Source: Rhizophagus sp. LPA8_4_AMF
Taxonomy: Eukaryota > Glomeromycota > Glomeromycetes > Glomerales > Glomeraceae
Reading direction: 5' to 3'
NCBI GenBank assembly: GCA_021464525.1
Contig: JADRCO010000076.1
Coordinates: 1-57,684, forward strand
DNA length: 57,684 nt
The first letter of the stretch is position 1, and the number at the start of each line of letters is the position of its first letter. The position numbers and the translations under genes are program-made. Below are positions 48,501 to 57,684 of this stretch, in pieces. Below the pieces are notes generated by a model, which did not search any database, was not told the DNA's origin, and saw nothing but the letters and a program-made list of their open reading frames with translations.

Positions 48501-48855
48501 AGCCTGCCTGTGAAACATTTTCGGAATATAAACACGACCAAAAGTATCCAAATTTTTTTAAAAAATTCTTTAAAATTAAAAACGTTATAAATTTTTTTTC
48601 GGATTAAAGGAAATAAAAATTATTACTAATTATTTAATAATAATTTTTTTTTTTTGAAGCCAATAAGTAACACGATCCATTTAATAGAGGATTTTAAGAG
48701 GCAAATAGGTACTACGGAGCGCCATAAGCGGTATGTGTTTGTAATAGAGCTTTTAGATAATAACAGAAACATTAACTATGGTTAGTTAAATAATCTAAAC
48801 CTACCTACAAATACCCACAAATAAACAATTTTATAATACAGATTCATATCTCGAG
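45600..48855. other. K7-K8 spacer
   Basis: 46376-47520 is the partner of 36880-38040. 45600-46376 is specific to this unit; a 75-codon frame at 46084-46311 has no motif. 48838-48854 (TACAGATTCATATCTCG) matches the K3 start region (23397-23413) and may be a shared core promoter or 5' UTR block. Confidence 0.5.
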
Positions 48856-50228
48856 ATGGAAGAGGACAATTATAAAGGAAATAAATTTATCTCAAAAGAG
48901 TTAAAAGACTGTCCCGAATGCGGGAAACCTAGAATCTCTTTCAGATGGTGTAAGGATTGTGAAACTAATTCCATGAAGGAAAACTTTCCTTATTGGACAT
49001 CTGAAAATAAAGTGATTGACGAATTAATTCGTCATACTCAACTAAATGCCTCTCAAACTTGTGATTATTTGGAATGGATCCCGTTCGAGACTTTTGAAAT
49101 GGTCAAATACATCGGTAGTGGTGGATTTGGTAGCGTCTATTCTGCACTTTGGATGGAGGGTCCTAGGTGGAATTGGGATGATGGTGCGCAAGAATGGACA
49201 CGAGCTGGACCTACTTCTGTTGCTTTAAAACGTCTTGACAATTCACTAAACATTTCAAGCTCTTACATTGATCAGGTAATAATATTAATATTAATATTAA
49301 TCACTGTTTCGGTAAAATTATTTTCCGATATGTGGAACTTTATTCATGCAATCTATCATCGATTTGCATGACAATAATCATTGACTTATAGATTAAAACG
49401 TATCACAAATGCTTACAATCGGCTTCATTGGCTGAAACATTTGGAATTACAAAGGATCCAACATCTAACTACATGATAGTTATGAAGTATTACGAAAATG
49501 GTAACTTATATCAATATTTAGACCGTTCTAATGGAATCCTTTCTTGGCGTGATATGATAGACATATTGTGGGATATTGCAGGAGGACTCGAAAGGATTCA
49601 TGCTGAAGGAAAAATTCATAGAAATCTTCACGGAGGAAATTTACTTATTGATGATGAAAAATTTTCTACTGACGCTCGCATTGGAGATGTGGGCCTTTAT
49701 GGACCAAGCTATAATATTGAAAATAAAAATCCCAATCCAACTTATGGGGTTTTGCCATACGTTGCACCGGAAGTTTTACGTGGTAAAAATTACAGTACCG
49801 CTTCTGACATATTTTCATTTGGTATTATAATGAATACTCTTGCAACCGGGAAAAGACCTTGGTATAATGAAGCACATGATATTATTTTAGCGAAAAATAT
49901 ATGTGACGGTAAGAGACTTAAAATTCCGGATGACACACCAAAATTTTATGCAGAGTTAATGCAACAATGTTGGGATAACGAACCAGAAAAACGACCAACT
50001 GCATCTTATTTATATAGAAAACTAAATTGGATCAATTTAATTCGAGATAATCCAAATCCATTCGATGATGATTATTACATTTCTGAAGAAAAAAGATTTA
50101 AAATAGCTTCTCAATTGCCTAAAATATACACTCATCCGGATATACACCCCGAAGCATATTATACAAGTAGACTTTTGTATTTTCCTGAATTATCAAACAT
50201 GATGATTAAAAAGATTATTTATAGATAA
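48856..50228 (+). CDS. K8: zinc-knuckle pseudokinase, tail type B
   Basis: Exons 48856-49275 and 49392-50228 give 418 residues; intron 116 bp, phase 0, unrelated by eye to the longer introns of K2 to K7. Knuckle C19, C22, C32, C35. This copy keeps a full glycine loop (G87, G89, G92), K125, and DVG at 239-241, but has Gln 140 at the alpha-C Glu site and HRN at 216-218, then VAPE at 264-267. The activation loop SYNIENKNPNPT lacks the Cys and the SGQ shared by all other copies. C-lobe: SDIFSFG, QQCWDNEPEKRPTAS. The tail is type B, ends HPEAYYTSRLLYFPELS and has a basic extension (MMIKKIIYR). It is the best copy for testing whether nucleotide binding survives, since every ATP-site residue except the alpha-C Glu and HRD Asp is present. 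Confidence 0.9.
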
Positions 50229-50384
50229 TTATATTTAAATTTTTGTTTAGTTAATAGAATTATCCGAAAAATGAAATTACAAATGTTTTTTCTGCATATT
50301 TCTCTTTCATCATTTCTTTTATCATTTTAAATTTTATTTTTTAAACGAACAATTATTTATTTCTCTTATTTAAATAAAATTAGG

Positions 50385-50515
50385 TGAATGGATCACTTTA
50401 ATTTGAGCCCTTCTCAAATTTCAGAAGAAAGTTTTGCTGAAGAGAAAAGATGGAAAAAGATTTCACAATTGGCTAAAACATACACCCTAAATTATCAAAT
50501 ATAATTATTAATCAG
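50385..50515 (+). pseudogene. Tail type C relic after K8
   Basis: KLGEWITLI, a deletion, then PSQISEESFAEEKRWKKIS and QLAKTYTLNYQI. It matches the relic after K6 at 39905, with extra deletions. Confidence 0.75.
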
Positions 50516-50552
50516 AATATTCTCATTTTCTCTTTCGTTCGTTATTTCTTTA

Positions 50553-50558
50553 AATAAA
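50553..50558 (+). promoter_or_regulatory. Poly(A) signal block of K8
   Basis: AATAAA in AAATAAATTTAATAATTATT, the same block as after K4, here separated from the stop by the tail relic (325 bases). Confidence 0.45.
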
Positions 50559-51089
50559 TTTAATAATTATTTATTTCACCTTTTCTATAAGTTAAATCAA
50601 ATAAAATTACAACTTTTATCTGTGATATTGACTCACTAATAACGAAGCCTGCCATTTTATAAAAAAAGTCTCATTTTATTTTTAATAAAAAAAAGGTTTA
50701 TTTTGTCTTGCTTTAATAAAAAAAAAAAAGTTTCATTATTTTTTAATAAAAAAAAATAGATTGTGCTCCTTTATTATTGAGGGCGTTTTCTATGTAATAT
50801 TTGAGACACACACAAATACCAAAAAAAGGATTTTATTAAAACCTAGAGATTATTTAAAACAATCAATTTAGTAAAGTGATATAATGTACATAAAATTTCT
50901 TTTCTGGTTAAATAAAGAAAAATAAAGATAATATGTGCAACAATATTTATTTGGTATTAACTAATTCCGATTGTTTAATTTAAAAGGTGAAAAATTTTAT
51001 ATATTGGTAAATATCATAAATTGGCTTAATCAGACAATAAGTCTAGAACGTAATAGATCGAACACAGGCATGTCACGGGTTTTCATATT
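50559..51089. other. End of the third array unit
   Basis: Matches 29760-30170 and 40250-40620 (TTGAGACACACACAAATACC, GGATTTTATTAAA, AATCAATTTAGTAAAGTGAT) until about 50940, where the array homology stops. Confidence 0.6.
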
Positions 51090-51600
51090 ATGGCACGTGT
51101 TTCATGTTACACAATTCTAAAAACAAGTAGGCAAAATGACGATAAAATTTATGTCGGTGAAACAGGTGTACTCTGCCAAGTTAATTTTAATCACGTGAAA
51201 GCAAATTCAAGTAAAACTCTGGCCAGCATTTATGTGCGACTTAATAATTTAAATTAGCACCTCGAGCAAATGAGGACACCACAAAGTCTCGTAAAATGGA
51301 AAGAATCGTAAAATAAAATCTCATTATTGAAGTACGACAGTTCAAATAGGGCCTCTCGTACACGTATCCCTTCCTTATAAAAAGAGATAATGTCCGTGAG
51401 GAATGATGCATTGAAATAGGAATTTACAGTATGTATATTTCCTTATCAAAATCAAAACTACTGGCCGTTCTCTTGGCTTACATTTGCCGCAAAATAAACC
51501 TATTGTAACAAATTGCTGTTGTGAACTCAAAGATTCTTTACGTGGATTTTTAAATTTTAAATCGGACTTTGTAGAAATGTTTTTTAGGTCCTTTCTTAAT
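51090..51600 (+). pseudogene. Unidentified coding relic with YVGET motif
   Basis: Readable pieces in shifting frames: FMLHNSKNK to a stop, then DDKIYVGETGVLCQVN and KTLASIYVRLNN to a stop; further on GRSLGLHLPQNKPI and VTNCCCELKDSLRGFLNF. The KIYVGET segment resembles the second half of a GIY-YIG-type motif, but no other landmark of that fold is visible. The region is less AT-rich than its surroundings. It is dead if it was a gene; the identity is a guess. Confidence 0.3.
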
Positions 51601-51918
51601 TGAGGTTGAAAATTTTAAATTTGTCTAAAACCGAACATCAAACTTTTTTTTTTTTTATCCAAAATAGATTAGTGCTAATTGTAAATTATCAAACTGCGCA
51701 GATGATCGAATATATGTTCTTTAAATTCCATCACCTTCAATCGAAAATCTTCAATGTTTTTTACTTTTTTAACACTAATTACAAAACATTGTTATGCTCA
51801 GGTGTCGATTTGTGTGACATTTAACGCGTGTCACATGATCGCATAACAAAGTATTCTAATGAAATTACTTTTTATTCTTTTTATTCTATAACTTATATAT
51901 CAAATAATTTATACATAT

Positions 51919-52182
51919 TAGTGTTTGGAATCGTCGGATAATTTAATCGATTATCCGACGGATGTAACGATTATCGGATATATAATTTTAGACTCGGATC
52001 GGATACTCGAAATCACATGATAATTGGATATTCGCCGATATTCGAACGGATAAAATCTCAAACGTATGTATATGATCATTATCCGATCAATAATCGAACC
52101 GGAGTCGAATTTATCCGATTTATAATCGAATCGGATTCGGATTCATCCGATGAATCCGTTTATCCGACGATTCCAAACACTA
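51919..52182. mobile_element. 264-bp hAT-type MITE with perfect 8-bp target duplication
   Basis: TAGTGTTTGGAATCGTCGG at the left end and its exact reverse complement at the right end form terminal repeats, flanked by identical ATACATAT at 51911-51918 and 52183-52190. An 8-bp duplication and TAGTG/CACTA termini are the hAT signature. The interior is unusually dense in TCGGAT and ATCCGA words in both orientations. No transposase. The intact ends suggest a young insertion. Confidence 0.95.
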
Positions 52183-52827
52183 ATACATATTATGAAATTT
52201 TATATTTAGTAAAACTTTAATATTAGAAAACTTTGTAATTTTTGAGACTGGATTAATTATACCTTAATATATTAATGTTAATTGCTGTAATCAAGATAAT
52301 TGTATTTGTAAAAGCAAAAAATTCAAGATTAGAAAATAATTTAAAATATGCATTCCTTGATCCGAAAGATTTAAATTAATTCATTTATTTATTCAATTTA
52401 ATATTTTATGAAAAAATTAACAAATTATTATTTTTATAGAATTTCATAGAATGTTTATATATTACACAATTCAAAAAAAAAAAAAGAAATAAGATTAAGA
52501 TGTTTAATGAAATTGTTAATATATTTAATTGTTAAGATATAGAATTGTTACATAAATAAGGTCAATTATGAATTTTATGAAATACGTATAATTTTAACGT
52601 TAAATATTGCTCATTCATTTTGTTTTAATATTTTAAATATAAATTTCGTTCATAGCATTTTTCCGCATATAAATTTTTTTATATAAAATCATATTTTGAT
52701 ATTTTGTTGTTTCATAGATTTACATAGGTGTTAAAGCCAGAAAATTCGCTGTCTGTATACATATTTATGAATATATAACAAAGAAATTTTGAACTCAACT
52801 ACTCAAGACCGAAAATTTTATGCACTA
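52183..52827. other. Spacer, nothing recognised
   Basis: Extremely AT-rich sequence between two mobile elements, no frame of note. Confidence 0.45.
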
Positions 52828-53250
52828 CCCTACAAAAAGTATTTTGCTTTTATAAATTTTGCTTAATGAAACAAAGTAAAATTGATGATTTTCGAGTTGC
52901 ACAAAAGTCTCCGGATTTTCAGTAAAATCCGCCTGAAATTTTTTTATTTTGAAGCCGATCAATTGTAGTTTTAAAGTATTGAAGTAAAAAAGTTAACATA
53001 AAAAAATGTTCTCATTGTAAAATATAGGTAACAATTTTTCTATATGTTTTTTTGCGTTTTTACATATAAAATTCTTCTGTCTATTACTTTATAAGATTAA
53101 CATTTTTTTATAAAATATATTTTTAAAAACTATAATTGATTGGCTTTCAAATAGATGGATTTTACTGATTTTCATGCAACCTGAAAATCATCAATTTTAC
53201 TATGTTTTACTAAGTAAAATTTATAAAATCCGAATACTTTTTGTAGTAAT
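52828..53250. mobile_element. About 420-bp foldback element
   Basis: The arms pair over more than 100 bp each. The left has CTACAAAAAGTATT and then AGTAAAATTGATGATTTTC; the right has GAAAATCATCAATTTTACT and then AATACTTTTTGTAG. TA dinucleotides lie at both outer borders (52826-52827 and 53252-53253 by my reading), compatible with a Tc1/mariner-type target. Pairing continues inward through AAAAAAATGTT and AACATTTTTTT, so nearly the whole element can fold back. No coding frame. Confidence 0.8.
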
Positions 53251-53509
53251 GTAGAATACAAATGAATACTAAAATTGTCCTCCTGTGAAACTTAACCTAT
53301 ACCCCCAACTCTCCCAAAAAATGCGTCCAAGTTCCACAAAATTTTGTATAAAACACCTTTCGCGATTTTTTTTTCATAGTATTCAATATTTCTCAACTAT
53401 TTCTCGGAATTTATAAATTATTACTGTTGTGTTGATTGAGGCATAATTAGAAAAGTATTGAAGCACTTTATACAGGGAATGACATCTTCATTTAAAAGAA
53501 TAAATTGCA

Positions 53510-55040
53510 CACAAAGTAGAAAAACTTTCTTGAAGTAGATAACAAGGAAATTTACTACTCGAACTGTAGTTACAACATTTTCACAACTATCTAAGTTCAG
53601 TGACTCTATTTATGGGTACAAGCGAACGTTATATCTAAGAAATTACAGTCATAACAGATAACGATCCCGCATTTCATTATGGAGCTACGTGAGTTGAAAG
53701 AAATTTTGCTTTTGAACTCACATTCAGAGGTATTACAAAAATTTTGCATTTTCTAGCTTATATTGATTTGATGGTAAAATTTACCAACCACCTTGGAGAT
53801 TTATCAAAACTTATATATTCATTCGATGAATATAATTTACGAAAGACTCTGAATGATAAAATGGACTTTCTATCCTGATCATGCACAATTCAAAAGATTT
53901 TTCATACCAAAAAACTTGATACTGCGGGTATTTTGATTTATTTTGATCAAACGTTTGTTTATATTATTCAAATGTTCATATTTGCTAAATTTTTATCCAT
54001 AGCTTTTTGTAATGATGAAGATAATCAATATGAAGGTGTAAAGGAAAAGGAGAATTAGTTGTTACAACTATCGTCATTTTAATGGTTCTATAATCAACAA
54101 AACCTCTTCCACCAAAAAAAAATCTGCAGCGTTAGTTGGTTAAGCAGTAATGCAATAATCTATAGAACGATTGATCTCAAAATGTGCGTTTAATTTAGTG
54201 AAACAATTTTATAATATTCAGTATTAAATTTTCATCGCTGTTCAATAGAGGAGCCGGTCGAAGAAGTCTTGACAAGAATTGAATAAATAGCGTACAAGGC
54301 AGGTAACTAGGGAATTTATTCAAAATATAATTTAATGGTTACAACACAACTATTTTATTTATTTTACGAACGTTAAACCAAGGAACTGTACCGCAACTTT
54401 ATTTGTAAAAAATCATTGGAAATGAGTCATATGCACAAAATCCTATTTCAATGTATCACTTCAATTTGAACATTACACTTGTATCATGATAGTTTCGGTC
54501 ATTCATAATTTGGTATAAAATAATCTGGAAAATGCAGTCATAACGATCCTGTAGGAGTCTACGTAAGTTGAAGGAAATTTTTTGTTTTTTAATTCACGTT
54601 GACTGAAGATATTAATAATTTTTTGAACCTTCTAGGGATTACATCGATTTGATGATGATGAATTACCAACCGCCTTTGAGATTTATCAAAATTTACATAT
54701 ATTCAACGTTTATAATATGATGATGTCTAAATTGATCAATCCTTTCAAGTTCTCTTGAAAAATTCATTTATGAAAGATTCGGAATTATTTTAATAATAAA
54801 CGGACGTTCCATCCTGATCAAAGTTGTACGATTAAAAATAAATACTGTAAATAAATAAATATATATATGTGTATCATCATACTACAGGTATTGTCAAATG
54901 TTTAATGTTTATTTATATTATTTACTGTATATGTTGAACATCTTCTCCATGATTTGTAGAGATGAAGAGCGAAGATAAAGATCAAAATTAAGATGAATGG
55001 AAGTGGAGGAATTAGTTGTTGCAACTATCTTCATTTTAGC
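53510..55040. repeat. Diverged 0.9-kb tandem duplication
   Basis: Copy 1 (about 53510-54090) and copy 2 (about 54310-55040) share, in order, TCATAAC..GATCC, CTACGTGAGTTGAAAGAAAT or CTACGTAAGTTGAAGGAAAT, ATTACCAACC..CC..TTGAGATTTATCAAA, TCCTGATCA, and GGAGAATTAGTTGTTACAAC or GAGGAATTAGTTGTTGCAAC. The offset is 883-957 bp. Neither copy has an open frame; a relic of a duplicated gene or a non-coding repeat are both possible. Confidence 0.7.
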
Positions 55041-55717
55041 ATAAATTTGATTCAATGTTTAACATAAAGAAAAATCTGCTCACTTTTAAAGATAGTGGGT
55101 AGTGATGTAATAATTTGTATGTCAAACTACTTGTTCTTTGGATATGAAATATCAAAAATTCAGTTCAACTATTACGATATTATAGTGATTTAAATTGTAC
55201 CATAATGCACTTTTAACGGAAAGTTCTAAACAGGAAATTGCTAGAAGGCCTATCTGTATGTAAGCAAAAGCAATTTAAATGGCTGTCTAAATAATGTTCG
55301 AAACTTATCGCAGAAAATTAGTAGTAACGAGCAATAAAGGAATGAGAAATTCATTATAGCTGAAAGTAAATACCCTGTCAATACGACTTTGTTACAAAGG
55401 CAAGACTGGAGTGGATTATATTTCTAGAGTGTGTGTTTTGTACAACTACGACGTAGTCATAATTTCGAAGACATTTTTGTCCTCATAATTTTGAGACACT
55501 TTGGTCGCGATCGAAGATAAATTACAAAATGGTGAATTTATTCTCTTTCTTCTATATTCTCTGAAAGTTCATACTCCTTTTTTCTTTCATCATTTTATAA
55601 TAACTTTCGTTTATTTCACAATGGATATCCTTTGTTACATCTCATCAAAGCTAGGAAACATCTTACTATAAAGCAAAAATTAGTGATCAGTAGGTATAAG
55701 TGATGAAGAAAGTATGT

Positions 55718-55746
55718 GATGATGATGATGATGATGATGATGATGA
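55718..55746. repeat. (GAT)n microsatellite
   Basis: Nine to ten GAT units in a row. Confidence 0.9.
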
Positions 55747-55958
55747 GAACGAAATGATTTCTCAAACTGGGGATATTAATCAAGGATAGACGCACTTTTA
55801 ACAAGCAAGGCAAGGATTACCAGTCCTTGATGACCATCGATAATAACTATCACTTCAACATTAATAATAGCTATCTAAATTTTAAATATTTCAAATTTGG
55901 CCGAATTCACCGCAATATGCTGCCAAGGTGTTCTTTATAAATTTGAATCACGTTGCAT

Positions 55959-56068
55959 TCTAAAGTGTTAAGTTTTTTTTCTTATTCTCTATGCAGTATA
56001 ATTTACCCGTTACTCTAAAGTGGTAAGTTTTTTTTCCTTATTCTCTACAGTATAATTTACCTGTTACT
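55959..56068. repeat. 55-bp tandem duplication
   Basis: TCTAAAGTG, TTAAG or GTAAG, a T-run, CTTATTCTCTA and CAGTATAATTTACC are repeated at 55959 and 56014 with few differences. The TTATTCTCTACAG part resembles a 3' splice site. Confidence 0.85.
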
Positions 56069-56872
56069 TTATTAATATTTCTTTTAAAGCAGTCTCTGTC
56101 ATCCATTCATTTGTCATAAACCAATAGATAAAATCTATCAGTCTAAATAACTTAGATGAGATAATGAATTAAAAATGTAATAGTTTTGCGGGATATGTTA
56201 TTTTATTTCTCTACACAACTGAGGGTTGAATATGAATTTGATGACCGAAAGTAAGAATGATAGAGATTAGATAAGTAATGTATGTATATAAAAAATTTTT
56301 TTTAAAAAATGAAAACTAAGATCAATACATTTATGAGTTTTATTTACTTTTATATTAATTATTTTTAATAAAAGAGGGTCGACTCACTTAGTGTTAAACA
56401 AAAGAATATAAATAGAAAGGATGCGAAGGATGCGAAAATATTGGATGAATAAAGCGTTGGCTTCTTGATTGTTTCTTTTATTATAGTCCATTATCAAAAT
56501 TAACTAATGGATATAAAAGTCCAAATAATGAATTTCCTTGTTTTATTGGTAATAAGTTTTATTGGTTAGAATATAAGAGTTATTTACAGACTTAATCAAC
56601 CGAGCTGTATAACTTCATGGTATTTGTTTTTTTTTTAAAAAAACAAAACATATGACAATTTATAGCCTTACAGGTTATTTTGAGAATTCACTACCATGTA
56701 AGAAGTATATAAATAATGTATTAAATTATACTAAATATATTTATTAAGTAAAATTAAGCGCGTTGTTTTCCATCAAGGAAATATCAATATAATAATTCCT
56801 TTCAATTGAGTAATATCATTCGCGTTAAAATTAGTATAATGATTTATGCGTCCACGCAAGTTTGAAATAATC

Positions 56873-57000
56873 AATAGGCTTGTTCAATTTTGATTGGGTT
56901 TTGGTTCAGTGATTGGATGACGAAATTGTGCAATTTTTTGATAAAATAGAATGAATGAGCCTGAACAATCAGAATTGAACTGGCCAATTAATCAAAAATT
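56873..57000. mobile_element. Possible small foldback element
   Basis: GTTCAATTTTGATTG near 56882 and CAATCAGAATTGAAC near 56967 are imperfect inverted repeats in otherwise unremarkable DNA. Ends and target duplication are not defined. Confidence 0.35.
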
Positions 57001-57684
57001 TGCGAGTAAATATATAAATAAAATAAAAAATAAATAAATTTTATATTTGACAAATTTCTGCTTCTATTAAAGTTATAATAAAAATTTCATGTATGATTGA
57101 TGAATAACCTCACTTTCGTATTTTAAAAATGAAGTAAAAATGAGGTTTTCTTTTTATCTTCAATTATGATATATAAATATAAAATCAACACTGAATTTAT
57201 TACTATTAAAAATTCTCAAAATTCTCATTAGTATTAGCCAGTATAGTTTATTTGCCAACTATAACAGTAAAAAGTTACATTTTCTGATTTTCTCAAATTC
57301 ATCCTCAATATTATTAGCTAAATCAAAATCAAATTACCGGCGACCATGATATTGGATGACATATTTAATTAGTTGTAATAGTTTTACTCTAAATGTAATT
57401 ATGGAAGGGCAAAAAAAGGACTAAGCGAGGTTGGAACATTTGTACTTTTTAAAGTATATGTTATAAATACATATGCGCGAATTTAGTTCATCTGGATTAT
57501 AAAACTACCAAATTGATCAGCATACACGGGATTTCATATCAGGTGAAATTGCAGATCTATTAAAAAAATTTTTTTTTTTTTGATTGTACTATCCGCTAAA
57601 ACTAAAATACAAAAAACTCGTTCCAACCGATCTGACATAGTTACAACCCATCCGACATAGGTAGGTCATATTATAAGTTGCATA
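57001..57684. other. Distal end, nothing recognised
   Basis: AT-rich with no supported gene. The window ends here, so a feature starting near 57600 (less AT-rich, two copies of a CCGACATAG/CTGACATAG word) could be cut off. Confidence 0.4.

Noticed and set aside
28135..50228. Regularly spaced repeats suggesting a CRISPR-like array
   Set aside because: The period is about 5-10 kb and made of spliced genes and spacers; there are no short identical repeats with unique spacers anywhere in the window.
52017..52220. 67-codon frame on the + strand
   Set aside because: It lies mostly inside the hAT-type MITE and crosses its right border, so it is an accident of the insertion.

Overview
The window looks like nuclear DNA of a filamentous fungus, most probably an arbuscular mycorrhizal fungus (Glomeromycotina, Rhizophagus type). 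The reasons are the very AT-rich sequence, short phase-0 introns with GT..AG ends, long spacers full of small inverted-repeat elements, and a tandem array of kinase-like genes of a type I recognise from that lineage: a CxxC..CxxC knuckle, a TKL-like kinase fold and a tail resembling YYTSRLLYF. The organism is inferred from these traits; no species-diagnostic locus is present.

Layout. 1-2.1 kb: degenerate minisatellites. 2.1-3.0 kb: a broken HSP70 copy. 3-10.4 kb: mostly empty, with one small Asn-rich ORF (7228-7467), one kinase relic (9465-9760) and one weak unidentified relic on the minus strand (8990-9238). 10.4-50.5 kb: the array. It holds eight two-exon genes on the + strand, called K1 to K8, starting at 10899, 15514, 23414, 28135, 33491, 38392, 43310 and 48856. 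Seven are open; K3 carries two frameshifts. At least twelve further degenerate exon fragments of the same family lie between them. 50.5-57.7 kb: no gene; a hAT-type MITE with perfect 8-bp target duplications, a large foldback element, a 0.9-kb diverged tandem duplication and microsatellites.

Main result. Every copy in the array has the catalytic HRD aspartate replaced by asparagine (HRN or HKN, followed by LHGGN), the DFG motif changed to DVG, and Gln at the position expected for the alpha-C glutamate. The VALK lysine, the Asp of DVG, the catalytic-loop Asn and APE are kept. The array therefore reads as a tandem family of zinc-knuckle pseudokinases whose founder lost catalysis before the expansion, and whose reading frames have been kept open since.

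How the array grew. The segment from K4 through K5 and its spacers is repeated as K6 through K7 with a period of about 10 kb, and a third partial unit starts at K8. The copies are mosaics: K4 and K6 share a 324-bp tract that reads as identical inside more diverged exons (likely gene conversion), while the K6 tail matches K8 and the K6 intron matches K5 and K7. Three C-terminal tail types exist, and one survives only in relics. MITE insertions can be recognised by comparing paralogous spacers with and without them.
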